A stretch of 61,823 nt of DNA from an uncultured Pelagibacteraceae bacterium (GCA_905182145.1 CAJJAN010000002.1:1-61823), one strand, 5' to 3'. Shown: positions 1-11,395, counted from the stretch's first letter. Translations and numbers: made by a program. The notes: generated by a model not told the origin, from the letters alone.

Positions 1-1
1 A

Positions 2-1342
2 ATGTTAGTTGTTGAAGATGTTCAAAATAAATTCTCGGAGATTTCACTTAAAGACGCTCAAGCAATCAATTCAGTAGCTGAGATAGGCGATGAATTATTA
101 GACCCACTTCCTCCTTTAGATTTTGGAAGAGTTGCAGCTCAGGCTGCCAAGCAAGTTATAACTTCTAAAGTTAGAGAAGCAGAACGTGCGCGACAATATG
201 ACGAATTTAAAGATAAGATTGGTCAAATAGTAAATGGAATAGTTAAAAGAACTGAATTTGGAAACATTATTTTAGACCTAGGAAAGGCTGAAGGAATAAT
301 AAAAAGAGATCAGGGCATTCCAAGAGAAAGTTTAAGAAATGGCGATAGAGTTAAGGCATACATATATGAAGTAAAATCTGAAACTAAAGGACCACAAATT
401 TTCTTATCACGAGCACATCCACAATTTATGTCGATGTTGTTTACTCAAGAAGTTCCAGAGATTTATGATGGCATTATAGAAATAAAAAAAGTTGCCAGAG
501 ATCCTGGAAGTAGAGCTAAAATAGCAGTTTCCACAAATGATGGCTCTATAGATCCTGTAGGTGCATGTGTAGGAATGCGTGGAAGCAGAGTTCAAGCTGT
601 TGTGAATGAATTACAAGGTGAAAAAATAGATATTATTAATTGGTCTGAAAATTTGCCAAATCTAGCAATTGCTTCATTAGCGCCTGCAGAGGTTTTAAAA
701 GTAGTTTTAGATGAGGAACAAAATAAAATTGAAGTTGTAGTTGATGAGTCTCATCTAAGCTTAGCAATTGGTAGAAGAGGACAAAATGTTAAACTTGCTT
801 CTGAGCTGACTGGTTTTGAAATTGATATTTTAACTGAAGCTGAAGAATCGACGAAAAGACAAGCTGATTTTTCTGAAAAAACTAACATGATTGTTGATGC
901 TATTGATGTAGATGAAACTTTGGCACAATTATTAGTAAGTGAAGGCTTTACTTCCATTGAAGAAATCGCTGGAACAGATAAAACTGAATTTTCAAGTATA
1001 GAAGGTTTTGATGAAGAAATTGTTGATGAATTAGTTAATAGATCAACACAATACCTTGAAAAAACTGAGGAAGAAAATAATAAAATTTTGAGTGATTTAA
1101 AAGTTGAAGATAAATTTATTGAATTTTGGCAGTTAAACTCATCAATGTTAGTTGCTATAGCTAGAAATGAAATAATTACACTTGATGATTTCGCAGGGTT
1201 AACAACAGACGATCTTATTGGATATTATGAAGATAAGCATGACAAAAATAGTAGAGTAAGTGGAATGCTTGATGGTTTTAGCTTAACAAGAGATGAGGCT
1301 GATCAATTAATATTAGAAGCAAGGAAAATATGGCTTAATTAA
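2..1342 (+). CDS. nusA: Transcription termination/antitermination factor NusA (5'-truncated)
   Basis: NusA binds RNA polymerase and nascent RNA and modulates pausing, termination and antitermination. The visible 446 residues hold the end of the N-terminal polymerase-binding domain, an S1 domain (about residues 73-140, GQIVNGIVKRTEFGNIILDL), two KH domains (about 155-285, with GMRGSRVQAV and AIGRRGQNVKLA) and an acidic C-terminal part resembling the AR1/AR2 repeats. Alphaproteobacterial NusA usually runs about 500 residues or more and begins with a helical segment that is missing here, so the real start lies upstream of the window. The ATG at base 2 is only the first in-frame methionine. It leads the infB-rbfA-truB-rpsO-pnp series, with infB 20 nt downstream. 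Identification is certain; only the start is open. Confidence 0.96.
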   Translation: MLVVEDVQNKFSEISLKDAQAINSVAEIGDELLDPLPPLDFGRVAAQAAKQVITSKVREAERARQYDEFKDKIGQIVNGIVKRTEFGNIILDLGKAEGIIKRDQGIPRESLRNGDRVKAYIYEVKSETKGPQIFLSRAHPQFMSMLFTQEVPEIYDGIIEIKKVARDPGSRAKIAVSTNDGSIDPVGACVGMRGSRVQAVVNELQGEKIDIINWSENLPNLAIASLAPAEVLKVVLDEEQNKIEVVVDESHLSLAIGRRGQNVKLASELTGFEIDILTEAEESTKRQADFSEKTNMIVDAIDVDETLAQLLVSEGFTSIEEIAGTDKTEFSSIEGFDEEIVDELVNRSTQYLEKTEEENNKILSDLKVEDKFIEFWQLNSSMLVAIARNEIITLDDFAGLTTDDLIGYYEDKHDKNSRVSGMLDGFSLTRDEADQLILEARKIWLN

Positions 1343-1362
1343 TAGCTATATAAAAATTAAAA

Positions 1363-3777
1363 ATGGTAGAAGATACAAAAAACACCACCAAGAAAAAAAC
1401 CTTAAGCCTTAAACTTGGTTCTTCAATTAAATCTAATCCAACTAGAAGTTTTGAATCTGGTTCAACTGTAATTGTTGAACGTAAACGTGCTAGAAAGAAT
1501 ATTTTTTCTACACCGGAAAATGATATTCAAGAAAAAAAACCTGTACAAAATTTAGAAACAAAAGAAATAGATGAACCTAAAAAAGATATTGAAGTATCAG
1601 AAATAAAAAAATCTGGTAAAATCTTAAAAAGACTTTCCAAAGAAGAGCAAAAAAAATTACTAGAAGCTAAAAATGCAGCTGATAAAAAAGATGTTTTAAA
1701 GGAAATTGGTGGCATTGTTAACCAACAGTCTGAAGAGATAAAAAATGAGCCTGAAATTATTGCAAAAGAAGAAGTAGATGAACAGAGTAAAATTAACGAA
1801 GCTACTTCTAAGCCAACTTTAATTGAAACTGAATCAATTGATGATCAAAAAGATAAGAAAAAACCTAGTACTGGTTTTGGAAGAAAAAATCTTAGAGAAA
1901 GAAAGGTTACGATTGTTACAGCTCTTTCTGGAATGGATGAGCGAACTAGAAGTTTAGCTGCATATAAAAGATCTAAACAGAAATCAAAAAAAAATGTATC
2001 CAATAATGATCCTCAACAAAAGATTATTAGAGAAGTTAATATACCTGAGCACGTAACCGTAAAAGATTTAGCCATTAAGATGGCTGAAAAATCTGGAGAT
2101 GTAATTAAGTCATTAATGAAAATGGGTATGATGGCAACTATTAATGAAACTTTAGATGCTGATACAGCTGAGTTAATTGTAACTGAGTTTGGGCATAAAT
2201 TTAAAAGAGAAAATGTTGAGGAATTAGAAAAAGATCTTATTTCACATAATGATGATGCTACTAAAGATTCTACAAGACCTCCAATTGTAACTATTATGGG
2301 TCACGTTGATCATGGAAAAACTTCTTTACTAGATAAACTAAGAAATTCAAATATTGTTTCTGGAGAAAGTGGTGGTATTACCCAGCATATTGGAGCTTAT
2401 CAAATTACACATAATGAAAAGAAAATTACTTTCATTGATACACCTGGACATGCCGCATTTACAGAAATGCGAGCTAGAGGAGCAAATGTTACAGATATTA
2501 TAATACTAATAGTTGCTGCTGATGATGGAGTAATGCCACAAACCCAAGAGGCAATTTCTCATGCAAAGTCAGCAAATGTTCCAATCATCGTTGCTATAAA
2601 TAAATGTGATAAACCAGAGGCTGATCCAAAAAAAATTAAAGAACAATTATTATCAGAAGAAATTATAGTTGAAGAATTATCAGGCGATGTCCAGTGTGTA
2701 GAAATCTCTGCTGAAACAGGCATGAATTTTGATAAACTTCTTGAGTCAATTGTTTTGCAAAGTGAATTAGCAGATTTGAAAGCTAATAATCAAACATATG
2801 CAGAGGGAAGTGTAATTGAAGCAAATGTAGACAAAGGTAGAGGAGTAATCTCCAATATTATAATCACAAATGGTTGTTTAAAAGTTGGAGATATTGCCGT
2901 TGCTGGCTCTGAATATGGAAGAGTAAGAGCTATACTTGATGATCAAGGAAAAAATTTAAAAGAAGCATTGCCATCATCACCGATTCAAATGTTAGGACTA
3001 GGTAATGCACCTTTGGCAGGAGACAGCTTTGTAATTGTTGATAGTGAAAAAAAAGCTCTAGAGTTAATAAATATTAGAAAAGAAATTTATAAAGCAAAAA
3101 CTCAACCAAAAGGTGTTAAAACTTTTGATAATGAAACAGCATTTAATTTTGTAAATCAAAGCAAAGAACTTGTTGAAATAGTGCTTAAGTCAGATACGCG
3201 TGGCTCTACAGAAGCTATTGTTAATCAAATTAATAAAATTGCGAGCGATAAAGTAAATATTAATGTAATTCATTCTGGTGTTGGACTTATTAATGAAAGT
3301 GATGTTGCTTTGGCTGCAGCCTCAAATGCATTATTGGTTTCATTTAATACCCCGGCTACAAAGGAAGCAAAACTTAAAGCAAAAGTGAATAAAACGAATA
3401 TTGCAGATTTTTCAATAATTTATGAGCTTATAACTTATGTGTCTGACTATGCCACCGGACAGCTAAAACCAGAGATTAAAGAAAATTACTTAGGTAAGGC
3501 AGAAATACTTAAAGTATTCAAAGTGTCTAAAGTAGGCTCTGTTGCAGGATGTATGGTAACTGACGGTGTTATAGAAAAAGGGGCAAATGCAAGAATATTA
3601 AGAGATACTAGTTCAATTTATGAAGGCAAAATTGTTACATTAATGAGAGAAAAAAATGAAGCAAAGGATGTTAATGTTGGTACTGAGTGTGGCATCGGCT
3701 TAAAAGAATTTAATGAATATAAAGAGGGTGATATTATCGAAGTATTTAATGTTGAAGAAGTATCTCAATCATTGTGA
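1363..3777 (+). CDS. infB: Translation initiation factor IF-2
   Basis: IF-2 is the GTPase that brings formyl-Met-tRNA to the 30S subunit and promotes subunit joining. The 804-residue protein begins with an IF2-associated segment (KKTLSLKLG), then a charged low-complexity linker, an IF2_N domain around residues 225-285 ([20 protein letters not shown]), and a GTPase domain with G1 GHVDHGKTS near residue 313, G3 DTPGHAAF and G4 NKCD, followed by domains II-IV. The ATG 20 nt after nusA fits the expected N terminus. Alphaproteobacteria often carry ylxR between nusA and infB; there is no room for it here. The gene overlaps rbfA by 4 nt (GTGA), so the two are probably translationally coupled. Confidence 0.98.
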   Translation: MVEDTKNTTKKKTLSLKLGSSIKSNPTRSFESGSTVIVERKRARKNIFSTPENDIQEKKPVQNLETKEIDEPKKDIEVSEIKKSGKILKRLSKEEQKKLLEAKNAADKKDVLKEIGGIVNQQSEEIKNEPEIIAKEEVDEQSKINEATSKPTLIETESIDDQKDKKKPSTGFGRKNLRERKVTIVTALSGMDERTRSLAAYKRSKQKSKKNVSNNDPQQKIIREVNIPEHVTVKDLAIKMAEKSGDVIKSLMKMGMMATINETLDADTAELIVTEFGHKFKRENVEELEKDLISHNDDATKDSTRPPIVTIMGHVDHGKTSLLDKLRNSNIVSGESGGITQHIGAYQITHNEKKITFIDTPGHAAFTEMRARGANVTDIIILIVAADDGVMPQTQEAISHAKSANVPIIVAINKCDKPEADPKKIKEQLLSEEIIVEELSGDVQCVEISAETGMNFDKLLESIVLQSELADLKANNQTYAEGSVIEANVDKGRGVISNIIITNGCLKVGDIAVAGSEYGRVRAILDDQGKNLKEALPSSPIQMLGLGNAPLAGDSFVIVDSEKKALELINIRKEIYKAKTQPKGVKTFDNETAFNFVNQSKELVEIVLKSDTRGSTEAIVNQINKIASDKVNINVIHSGVGLINESDVALAAASNALLVSFNTPATKEAKLKAKVNKTNIADFSIIYELITYVSDYATGQLKPEIKENYLGKAEILKVFKVSKVGSVAGCMVTDGVIEKGANARILRDTSSIYEGKIVTLMREKNEAKDVNVGTECGIGLKEFNEYKEGDIIEVFNVEEVSQSL

Positions 3778-4160
3778 TAATAAAAAAAAAGTACAATCAA
3801 TCTAATCGCCACTTTAAAGTTACTGAAAATATTAAAAAATCCATTAGTGAAATACTGTTAAGGAATGAACTACCGATTGAATCAAGTCTTAATTTTCCAC
3901 TTACAGTTATAGAAGTTAAAATGAGTGATGATATTAGGCATGCCTATGTATATATAAGTACTCATGAAAAACTAGAAGAAAAAGAAGTACTTCAAAAATT
4001 AAAAGACTCTAGCCATTATATTGCAAAAGAAATGAACAAGCTTGTAAGTATGAAATTCTTGCCAAAATTAATTTTTAGATTTGATAAAACTTCAAAAAAT
4101 TATGAAAAAATTGCCGAACTACTAAATAGTGAAAAAGTGCAAGAAGATCTAAAAAAATAA
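3774..4160 (+). CDS. rbfA: 30S ribosome-binding factor A
   Basis: RbfA binds 16S rRNA helix 1 and helps late 30S subunit maturation, especially in the cold. The 128-residue product has the usual size and the single KH-like fold expected for the family: an N-terminal helix with KVTENIKKSISEILLR, a central strand region LTVIEVKMSDDIRHAYVYIS, and a C-terminal LPKLIFRFDKTSKNYEKIAELL. Translation starts at a GTG that shares 4 nt with the infB stop, and the next gene, truB, begins immediately after its stop codon. This infB-rbfA-truB order is the standard bacterial arrangement and supports the call. Confidence 0.94.
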   Translation: MIIKKKYNQSNRHFKVTENIKKSISEILLRNELPIESSLNFPLTVIEVKMSDDIRHAYVYISTHEKLEEKEVLQKLKDSSHYIAKEMNKLVSMKFLPKLIFRFDKTSKNYEKIAELLNSEKVQEDLKK

Positions 4161-5048
4161 ATGACAGAAAATAAGATGGATGGATGGCTTTTCATTGATA
4201 AGCCAATTGGTATATCGTCATTTTCAGTAATTAGAAAAATTAGAAGAATATTAAATATTAAAAAAATTGGTCACGCTGGAACACTTGACCCTTTTGCAAC
4301 AGGTGCATTAGGTATAGCTATTGGCGAAGCTACAAAATCTATTGATTATATTAGTAGTATAAAAGAGTACGAATTTAATATTACGTTTGGCGAATCTAAA
4401 ACAACAGAAGACCTAGAAGGTGAAACTTTAGAACGGACTAATAAAATTCCAAATGAAAATGATATAAAAAATATATTAGATAAGTTTACAGGTATAATTG
4501 ATCAACATCCTCCCAAACATTCATCTATCAAAATTAATGGTCAAAGGTCTTACAAACTAGCTCGTAAAGACATAAATTTTAAAACTAAATCTAGAAAAGT
4601 AACTATCTATGAAATCAATCATATTAAACAACTTAATAATTATACCCATAAACTAAGAGTGAAATGTTCATCTGGGACGTATATAAGATCTTTAGGGAGA
4701 GATATTGCATTAAGATTAAATTCATTAGGCTATATCTCATTTTTAAGAAGAACTAAAATTTCAAAAATTGATGAAAAAGGTATTATTTCACTAGATAAAT
4801 TCTTGGAATTAGTACATATTGGCAATCATTTCAAAATGGTATTGCCAATTGAAAGTGTACTGGACGACATCCCGGCGGTATATCTCAAAAAGGAAAATGC
4901 TATTAAGTTTAGAAATGGTCAAGTAATAAGTCTTTTTGATAAATTTAGCGATGTAAACACACTACTAGTTTACAAAGAAAAAAAAGTACTTGGGCTTGGT
5001 AAGATTGAAAGTGGCACATTAGTGCCAATTAGGATGTTTAATATATAA
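4161..5048 (+). CDS. truB: tRNA pseudouridine(55) synthase TruB
   Basis: TruB converts uridine 55 in the T-loop of tRNAs to pseudouridine. The 295-residue sequence has the N-terminal motif [13 protein letters not shown] and the catalytic motif [13 protein letters not shown], with the nucleophilic aspartate at residue 43, and the later [17 protein letters not shown] motif. A C-terminal PUA-like tail follows ([12 protein letters not shown]). The ATG follows the rbfA stop directly, with no gap, so it is likely coupled to rbfA. A short 17-nt gap precedes rpsO. Confidence 0.97.
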   Translation: MTENKMDGWLFIDKPIGISSFSVIRKIRRILNIKKIGHAGTLDPFATGALGIAIGEATKSIDYISSIKEYEFNITFGESKTTEDLEGETLERTNKIPNENDIKNILDKFTGIIDQHPPKHSSIKINGQRSYKLARKDINFKTKSRKVTIYEINHIKQLNNYTHKLRVKCSSGTYIRSLGRDIALRLNSLGYISFLRRTKISKIDEKGIISLDKFLELVHIGNHFKMVLPIESVLDDIPAVYLKKENAIKFRNGQVISLFDKFSDVNTLLVYKEKKVLGLGKIESGTLVPIRMFNI

Positions 5049-5065
5049 CAAAAAAAGGAATAGAG

Positions 5066-5335
5066 ATGTCGATTAATAAGGAAAAAAAAACAGAAATTAT
5101 AAATAATTTCGCAAGAGGCGATGCTGATACAGGATCTCCTGAAGTTCAAGTAGCAATATTAACCGAAAGAATATCCAATTTAACTGGGCACTTTCAAACA
5201 CATAAAAAAGATAACCATTCAAGAACTGGATTAATGAGACTTATTAATCAAAGAAAAACGTTGCTTGCATATCTTAAGAAAACTAACACCGCTTCATACG
5301 AAACATTAATCGATAAGCTTGGTTTAAGAAAATAA
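5066..5335 (+). CDS. rpsO: 30S ribosomal protein S15
   Basis: S15 is a primary 16S rRNA-binding protein of the small subunit platform. The 89-residue length is exactly typical, and the hallmark segments are present: [40 protein letters not shown] and [11 protein letters not shown] good ribosome-binding site (aaaaaaggaa) precedes the ATG. As in most proteobacteria the gene lies directly before pnp, where rpsO-pnp transcripts are commonly processed; no obvious RNase III hairpin is visible in the short 36-nt gap. Confidence 0.98.
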   Translation: MSINKEKKTEIINNFARGDADTGSPEVQVAILTERISNLTGHFQTHKKDNHSRTGLMRLINQRKTLLAYLKKTNTASYETLIDKLGLRK

Positions 5336-5371
5336 TATAAATAATAAATTTAATTGAAAAAGGAAAAAATA

Positions 5372-7441
5372 ATGAGTGAGTCAATCTCAAGAGAGATCCA
5401 ATGGGGAAAAGATAAATTAATAATTGAAACTGGAAAAGTTGCTAAACAAGCGACCGCATCAACTATCGTAAGATATGGAGACACTGTGGTAATGTGTAAT
5501 GTTACAGCAGCAAAGACGCCAAAGCCTGACTTGGACTTTTTTCCTTTAACAGTTAATTATACTGAAAAATATTACGCTGCTGGAAAAATTCCAGGGGGGT
5601 TTTTTAAAAGAGAAGCGCGTCCTACAGAAGCAGAAACATTAATATGTAGATTAATTGATAGACCTATTAGACCATTATTCCCTGAAGGTTTTAGAAATGA
5701 AACTCAAGTTATACTTACAGTGTTGTCACATGATACAGAAACCAATGCTGATATTGTTGCTATGGTAGCGGCTTCTAGTGCCCTTACTATATCAGGTATA
5801 CCTTTTAAGGGACCAATTTCAGGTTGTAGAGTTGGTTATCAAAATGGTGAATATACCTTAAACCCAAAAATGAACGAAGAATCTGATTTAGATTTAGTAG
5901 TAGCTGGAACAAATTCAGCTGTTTTAATGGTTGAATCTGAAGCTAATCAACTATCAGAAGAAATAATGTTAGGTGCTGTAACTTTTGGCCATAAAGAAAT
6001 GCAGCCAGTAATTGATATGATTATTGATCTTGCAGAAGAATGTGCAAAAGAACCATGGCAATTTGAATATGTCGAAAATACTGAGTTAAAAGAAATCGTA
6101 AAAAAAGAATGCTCAGATGACATAGCAAAAGCTTATGCTTTAACTGATAAGATGGAAAGACATGCTGCACTATCTGTTTCTAAAGAAAAATTATTAAAAT
6201 CGCACGAAGACAATGAAGAAATTAATTCAAATGAATTAATGTCTTATTTTAAAAAAATTGAAAAGAGTATTGTCCGTGGTCAAATAATTAATAATAAATC
6301 AAGAATTGATGGAAGAAAACTTGATGAAATTAGAAATATAAGTAATGAAGTATCTTGGTTACCAAGAACTCACGGTTCTGCATTATTTACTAGAGGCGAA
6401 ACACAAGCCATAGTTGTAGCAACTCTTGGTTTTGGAGAGGACGAGCAACGCATAGAGGCTTTACAAGGATCATATAAAGAGAAGTTTATGCTTCATTATA
6501 ATTTTCCACCATATTCAGTTGGTGAAGTTGGAAGAAGTGGATTTACTAGTAGAAGAGAAGTAGGTCATGGTAAACTTGCTTGGAGAGCTATGAAGGCTGT
6601 GTTGCCAGATTCAGAAGAATTTGACTATACAATTAGATTGGTTTCTGAAATTACAGAGTCTAATGGATCATCATCTATGGCAACTGTATGCGGTTCATCT
6701 TTAGCTTTGATGGATGCAGGTGTTCCAATTAAGAATGCTGTTTCTGGAATTGCAATGGGACTGATTAAAGAAGGAGACGACTTTGCAGTATTATCAGATA
6801 TTTTGGGTGATGAAGATCATCTTGGTGATATGGACTTTAAAGTTGCTGGTACAAAAGATGGTATCACCTCTTTACAAATGGATATCAAAATAACTGGTAT
6901 AACTACAGAAATTATGGAACAGGCATTAAACCAGGCTAATGCTGGAAGAATGCACATATTATCTGAAATGAATAAAACGATTGATGCTCCAAGAACTGAG
7001 CTTGGACCTTATACTCCAAGAAGTGAAATGATTAAAATTCAAAGAGATAATATTGGAGCAGTAATTGGCAAAGGTGGAGCAGTTATTAAAGAAATTATAG
7101 CTGAGTCAGGTGCTAAGGTCGATATTAGTGATAATGGAACTGTAAAAATTTCTGGAACTAGCAAAGAAATGATTCAGGCTGCAATTGACATGATTAATGG
7201 AATAATCCAAGAACCAGAAGTTGGAGACATTTTTGAAGGTAAAGTTGTCAAGATTATGGAATTTGGTGCATTTGTTAACTTCATGGGTAAAAAAGATGGC
7301 CTTGTTCATATTTCTCAGCTTGCTGAAGAAAGAGTAGAAAAAGTTACTGACGTAGTAAGCGAAGGTGATACAGTTAAAGTTAAAGTTATTGGATTTGATA
7401 AAGGTAAAGTTAAATTATCAATGAAGGATATTGAAGCTTAA
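5372..7441 (+). CDS. pnp: Polyribonucleotide nucleotidyltransferase (PNPase)
   Basis: PNPase degrades RNA 3'-5' by phosphorolysis and can add tails in reverse. Two RNase PH-like domains are visible (first with [12 protein letters not shown] and [21 protein letters not shown]; second with [17 protein letters not shown]), then a KH domain ([15 protein letters not shown]) and a C-terminal S1 domain ([16 protein letters not shown]). The ORF track begins at an upstream TTG (5354), but the ATG at 5372 has an AGGA ribosome-binding site 8 nt before it and gives the normal MSES-type N terminus, so I use it (689 residues). purF starts 13 nt downstream and may be co-transcribed. Confidence 0.97.
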   Translation: MSESISREIQWGKDKLIIETGKVAKQATASTIVRYGDTVVMCNVTAAKTPKPDLDFFPLTVNYTEKYYAAGKIPGGFFKREARPTEAETLICRLIDRPIRPLFPEGFRNETQVILTVLSHDTETNADIVAMVAASSALTISGIPFKGPISGCRVGYQNGEYTLNPKMNEESDLDLVVAGTNSAVLMVESEANQLSEEIMLGAVTFGHKEMQPVIDMIIDLAEECAKEPWQFEYVENTELKEIVKKECSDDIAKAYALTDKMERHAALSVSKEKLLKSHEDNEEINSNELMSYFKKIEKSIVRGQIINNKSRIDGRKLDEIRNISNEVSWLPRTHGSALFTRGETQAIVVATLGFGEDEQRIEALQGSYKEKFMLHYNFPPYSVGEVGRSGFTSRREVGHGKLAWRAMKAVLPDSEEFDYTIRLVSEITESNGSSSMATVCGSSLALMDAGVPIKNAVSGIAMGLIKEGDDFAVLSDILGDEDHLGDMDFKVAGTKDGITSLQMDIKITGITTEIMEQALNQANAGRMHILSEMNKTIDAPRTELGPYTPRSEMIKIQRDNIGAVIGKGGAVIKEIIAESGAKVDISDNGTVKISGTSKEMIQAAIDMINGIIQEPEVGDIFEGKVVKIMEFGAFVNFMGKKDGLVHISQLAEERVEKVTDVVSEGDTVKVKVIGFDKGKVKLSMKDIEA

Positions 7442-7454
7442 CAAATTATTAAAA

Positions 7455-8906
7455 ATGGTTAACAAAACATTCCAGGACGATAAGCTGCATGAAGAATGTG
7501 GTGTCTTTGGAATTTTTGGTAGCCCAGATGCCTCTACACTAACAACCTTAGGATTACATGCACTTCAACATCGCGGTCAAGAAGGAGCTGGAATTGTTAC
7601 TTTTGATGGTGATAAATTTAATGGTGTGAGAAGACCAGGTTTAGTTGGAGATAATTTTAATAAACCAGAAATAATATCGAGATTGCCAGGTAGAAATGCA
7701 ATTGGCCATGTTAGATATTCTACAACTGGAGATTCAATTCTAAAAAATATTCAACCTTTATTTGCAGATTTAGCAGTTGGTGGTTTTGCATGCGCTCATA
7801 ATGGAAACTTAACTAATGCTTCTATGCTAAGAAAAAAATTAGTTAATGACGGGTCAATATTTCAAACTACATCTGATACAGAAACAATTTTACAATTAGT
7901 AGCACGCTCAAAAAGAGTCCCTATGGTTGATAAAATAATAGATGCTCTATTTCAAGTACAGGGAGCTTACGCTTTAGTAATATTAACTAATAAGAAATTA
8001 ATTGGCGTTAGAGACCCACATGGTATTAGGCCTTTAGTACTTGGAGATTTAAACGGTGCACCAGTTCTAGCATCTGAAACTTGTGCTCTTGATATAATAG
8101 GGGCAAAGTACGTAAGAGATGTAGAGAATGGTGAAATTGTAATTATTTCAGAATCTGGAATTGAGAGCGTTAAGCCATTTCCAGTTGTTAAAGAACGTCC
8201 TTGTATTTTTGAACGAATTTATTTTTCAAGACCTGATAGTATTGTCGACGGTAAGACAGTTTATTATTATAGAAAAAATCTTGGTGAACAGTTGGCAATT
8301 GAAAATGTTGTTAATGCAGATGTCGTAATTCCCGTTCCAGACTCAGGTGTGCCAGCAGCGTTAGGTTTTGCTCAAAAAGCAAATATTCCATTTGAGTTAG
8401 GTATAATTAGAAATCACTATGTAGGTAGAACTTTTATTGAGCCAACACAGAATATCAGGCAATTTGGGGTAAAATTAAAACATAGTGCTAATAAATCGTA
8501 CATTGAAAATAAAAAAGTAGTTCTCATCGATGACTCAATTGTGAGAGGTACTACTGCCAGAAAAATTGTTAAAATGATTTATGATGCTGGTGCTACAGAG
8601 GTACACTTTGGAATTTCATGTCCACCTATAACTCATCCAGATTTTTATGGAATAGATACACCAGACTATGATGAGCTTTTAGCCTCTAAAAAAAGTGTTG
8701 AAGAAATGAGAGAGTCAATTGGTGCAACCTCTTTATTTTTTCTATCTCTCAATGGAACATACAAGGCTATGGGTCATAAAGAAAGAAACGCAACTGAACC
8801 TCAATTTACTGATCATTGTTTTACTGGAGACTATCCAACACAACTTCTCGATAATGAACAAGGAACAACGAGCAAGCAATATTCATTACTTACTGAAAAA
8901 AACTAA
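7455..8906 (+). CDS. purF: Amidophosphoribosyltransferase
   Basis: PurF makes 5-phosphoribosylamine from PRPP and glutamine, the first committed step of purine synthesis. The N-terminal Ntn-hydrolase glutaminase domain begins with HEECGVFGIFG; the cysteine after a short propeptide is the nucleophile of the mature enzyme. The phosphoribosyltransferase domain carries the PRPP loop VVLIDDSIVRGTTARKIV. The ORF track starts at a TTG inside pnp, but the ATG at 7455 leaves a 14-residue propeptide as expected, giving 483 residues. Its stop overlaps the convergent fabI stop by 4 nt. purF usually lies in other neighbourhoods in model bacteria, but its position after pnp needs no special explanation. 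Confidence 0.96.
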   Translation: MVNKTFQDDKLHEECGVFGIFGSPDASTLTTLGLHALQHRGQEGAGIVTFDGDKFNGVRRPGLVGDNFNKPEIISRLPGRNAIGHVRYSTTGDSILKNIQPLFADLAVGGFACAHNGNLTNASMLRKKLVNDGSIFQTTSDTETILQLVARSKRVPMVDKIIDALFQVQGAYALVILTNKKLIGVRDPHGIRPLVLGDLNGAPVLASETCALDIIGAKYVRDVENGEIVIISESGIESVKPFPVVKERPCIFERIYFSRPDSIVDGKTVYYYRKNLGEQLAIENVVNADVVIPVPDSGVPAALGFAQKANIPFELGIIRNHYVGRTFIEPTQNIRQFGVKLKHSANKSYIENKKVVLIDDSIVRGTTARKIVKMIYDAGATEVHFGISCPPITHPDFYGIDTPDYDELLASKKSVEEMRESIGATSLFFLSLNGTYKAMGHKERNATEPQFTDHCFTGDYPTQLLDNEQGTTSKQYSLLTEKN

Positions 8907-9679
8907 ATTTCTCTAGGAACGCCAACTTTATTGTACCCACAATCAACGTAATGGTTTTCACCAGTTACTCCTGAAGAAAGGTCACTTAGTAAATATAATC
9001 CTGATTTTCCTACGTCATCCAAAGATACATTTCTTTGCATTAAAGAATTTTTGTCAGACCACTTTAACATATCTTTTCCACCAGAAATTCCTGCCATAGC
9101 TAGTGTTTTCATTGGCCCCGCTGAAAGTGAATTAACTCTTATATTTTGATTGCCAAGATCAGCTGCTAAATATCTGACACTTGATTCAAGTGCAGCTTTA
9201 GCGACACCCATAACATTATAATTAGGCACAACTCGTTGTGAACCATCGTAACTTAAAGTAACCATTGATCCACCATTGATCATAAGCTTGCTAGCTTCAT
9301 TAGCTGTTTCAGTAAATGAAAAACATGAAATTAACATTGTCTGAGTAAAATTATCTCGTGATGTATCTAAATATTTTCCTTTTAATTCATTTTTATCAGA
9401 GAAAGCAATAGAATGAAGAACAAAATCTACTGTACCCCATTTATCTTTTACTTTTTCAAAAGCTGATTTTATTGACCCAGAATCTAAAACATTACATTCA
9501 ATTAAAAAGTTGGAATCTAACGACTCAGCAAGTGGTTTGACACGACGCAATAAAGTTTCACCCGCATACATAAAACATAGTTCAGCACCTTCTTCAGATA
9601 ATTTTTTCGCAATTCCCCAGGCAATAGAGTGATCATTAGCAAGACCCATGATGACTCCTTTTTTTCCCTTTAAATACAT
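8903..9679 (-). CDS. fabI: Enoyl-[ACP] reductase (NADH) FabI
   Basis: FabI catalyses the last reduction of each fatty-acid elongation cycle. The 258-residue short-chain dehydrogenase fold starts with GKKGVIMGLANDHSIAWGIA. The catalytic set is visible as Tyr144, Tyr154 and Lys161 (SYDGSQ, NYNVMGVAK), which matches the FabI Y-x6-K spacing rather than the Y-x3-K of classical reductases. It is the last gene of a fabA-fabB-fabI unit read on the minus strand, 3 nt after fabB. The triclosan-type inhibitor pocket cannot be judged beyond these residues. Confidence 0.96.
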   Translation of the reverse strand: MYLKGKKGVIMGLANDHSIAWGIAKKLSEEGAELCFMYAGETLLRRVKPLAESLDSNFLIECNVLDSGSIKSAFEKVKDKWGTVDFVLHSIAFSDKNELKGKYLDTSRDNFTQTMLISCFSFTETANEASKLMINGGSMVTLSYDGSQRVVPNYNVMGVAKAALESSVRYLAADLGNQNIRVNSLSAGPMKTLAMAGISGGKDMLKWSDKNSLMQRNVSLDDVGKSGLYLLSDLSSGVTGENHYVDCGYNKVGVPREI

Positions 9680-9682
9680 AAT

Positions 9683-10894
9683 TTAATTATACCTTTTAAA
9701 AATTAGTGAGGCATTTGTGCCTCCAAAACCAAAACTATTACTCATTGCAAAATTAAATGAACCTTCCTTTTTTTCAGTAAGAATGTTCATATTTTTTGCT
9801 GCCTCATCAAGATTTTTTATATGGGCAGATTTACACATGAAATCATTCTTCATCATCAAAAGAGAGTATATAGCTTCCTGAACTCCAGCAGCACCTAGAG
9901 AATGACCAGTAAGAGATTTAGTAGAACTTATATATGGACTATTTTCTTTAAAAACTTCTTGAACTGCACCTAATTCTGCATTGTCACCAACTGGCGTTGA
10001 TGTTCCATGCGCATTTATATAATCAATTTCACCATCAGATGTTTTAATTGCCATTTCCATACACCTTTTAGCACCTTCTCCAGAAGGCTGTACCATATCA
10101 AAACCATCTGAAGTTGCACCATAACCAACTAATTCAGCATAAATTTTTGCACCCCGCGCTTTTGCATGTTCTAATTCTTCAAGCACTACAACACCACCAC
10201 CTCCTGAAATTACAAAACCATCACGAGATTCATCAAAGGCTCTAGAAGCACTCTCAGGAGACTCATTGTATTTTGAAGAAAGGGCAGTCATTGCATCAAA
10301 AAGAGCTGATAAGGACCAGTCTAACTCTTCACCTCCACCAGCAAGGACAATATCTTGTTTGCCCATTTGAATTAATTCAGAGCCATGGCCAATGCAATGA
10401 GCACTAGTTGCACAAGCAGAGCTTATAGAATAATTCATGCCTTTAATTTTAAAAAAAGTAGACAATGTTGCAGAGTTTGTGCTGCACATTACTTTTGGAA
10501 CACTAGTAGGACCAATTTTTTTTGGACCACTTTTTCTAGTTATATCAAAAGCCCTTAATAAATTTTTAGTTGAAGGTCCCCCTGAACCCATTATTAGTCC
10601 AGTCATAGGGTTTGAAATTTCATTTTCTTCTAAACCAGAATCTTTTAATGCTTCAAGCATAGCTATATAATTATAACTTGCACCGTCACCCATAAATCTT
10701 AAAAATTTACGGTCAATAGTTTCTTGCAAATCAATTTTTATTTGTCCACTTACCTGACTTCTGAAATTCATATCTTTATGAGACTGATCAAAAGAAATCC
10801 CAGACTTAGCTGTCTTTAGTGAATTAACTACTTCAGAAGCATTGTTTCCAATTGATGATACAATTCCTAGTCCTGTTATAACTACTCTTCTCAT
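9683..10894 (-). CDS. fabB: 3-oxoacyl-[ACP] synthase I FabB
   Basis: FabB condenses malonyl-ACP with acyl-ACP and, with FabA, allows anaerobic-type unsaturated fatty acid synthesis. The thiolase-fold protein (403 residues) has the nucleophile Cys161 in [17 protein letters not shown] and the two histidines in [14 protein letters not shown] and [14 protein letters not shown]. The KSLTGHS motif and the pairing with fabA favour FabB over FabF. fabA ends directly before its ATG and fabI follows 3 nt after its stop, so the three genes form one tight operon. Confidence 0.95.
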   Translation of the reverse strand: MRRVVITGLGIVSSIGNNASEVVNSLKTAKSGISFDQSHKDMNFRSQVSGQIKIDLQETIDRKFLRFMGDGASYNYIAMLEALKDSGLEENEISNPMTGLIMGSGGPSTKNLLRAFDITRKSGPKKIGPTSVPKVMCSTNSATLSTFFKIKGMNYSISSACATSAHCIGHGSELIQMGKQDIVLAGGGEELDWSLSALFDAMTALSSKYNESPESASRAFDESRDGFVISGGGGVVVLEELEHAKARGAKIYAELVGYGATSDGFDMVQPSGEGAKRCMEMAIKTSDGEIDYINAHGTSTPVGDNAELGAVQEVFKENSPYISSTKSLTGHSLGAAGVQEAIYSLLMMKNDFMCKSAHIKNLDEAAKNMNILTEKKEGSFNFAMSNSFGFGGTNASLIFKRYN

Positions 10895-11395
10895 TTATTT
10901 TATTAAACCTACTTTTAATCCTTCAGCATGATAAATAGTTTTACCGTCAGCTTTAACTATTCCATTACCAACACCAACAACTACTCCACGTTTAATTATT
11001 TTTTTCATATCAATAATATACTCAACTTTTTTTGTTTCTGGAAGTATTTCACCAGCAAACTTTATTGAAGCTGCACCAAGAGCCCTTCCTCTACCTGGCT
11101 CACCAATCCATCCAAGAAAAAAGCCAACTAGTTGCCACATCGCATCAAGTCCTAAGCATCCTGGCATGACAGGATCTTGTTCAAAATGACAATCAAAAAA
11201 CCAAAGGGATGGATCAATATCAAATTCTGCAACTATTTCACCTTTACCAAATTGACCACCATCTTCATTAATCTTAATAATTCTATCAAACATTAACATG
11301 GGCGGCAGAGGGAGCCTTGCATTGCCAACCCCAAACATTTTGCCGTGACCACAATCGAGTAATTCTTCTTTAGAGAAACTTGGTTTTTGTATCAT
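10895..11395 (-). CDS. fabA: 3-hydroxydecanoyl-[ACP] dehydratase/isomerase FabA
   Basis: FabA dehydrates 3-hydroxyacyl-ACP and isomerises trans-2- to cis-3-decenoyl-ACP, the branch point to unsaturated fatty acids. The 166-residue hot-dog protein has the catalytic His70 and Asp84 in [25 protein letters not shown], at the same numbers as in Escherichia coli FabA. The presence of this motif distinguishes it from FabZ. It is the first gene of the minus-strand fab operon and faces irr across a 93-nt divergent gap, an arrangement found in many alphaproteobacteria. Confidence 0.97.
   Translation of the reverse strand: MIQKPSFSKEELLDCGHGKMFGVGNARLPLPPMLMFDRIIKINEDGGQFGKGEIVAEFDIDPSLWFFDCHFEQDPVMPGCLGLDAMWQLVGFFLGWIGEPGRGRALGAASIKFAGEILPETKKVEYIIDMKKIIKRGVVVGVGNGIVKADGKTIYHAEGLKVGLIK

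Noticed and set aside
10437-10670. ORF on the plus strand inside fabB
   Set aside because: Shadow of the strongly conserved fabB reading frame; no family resemblance.
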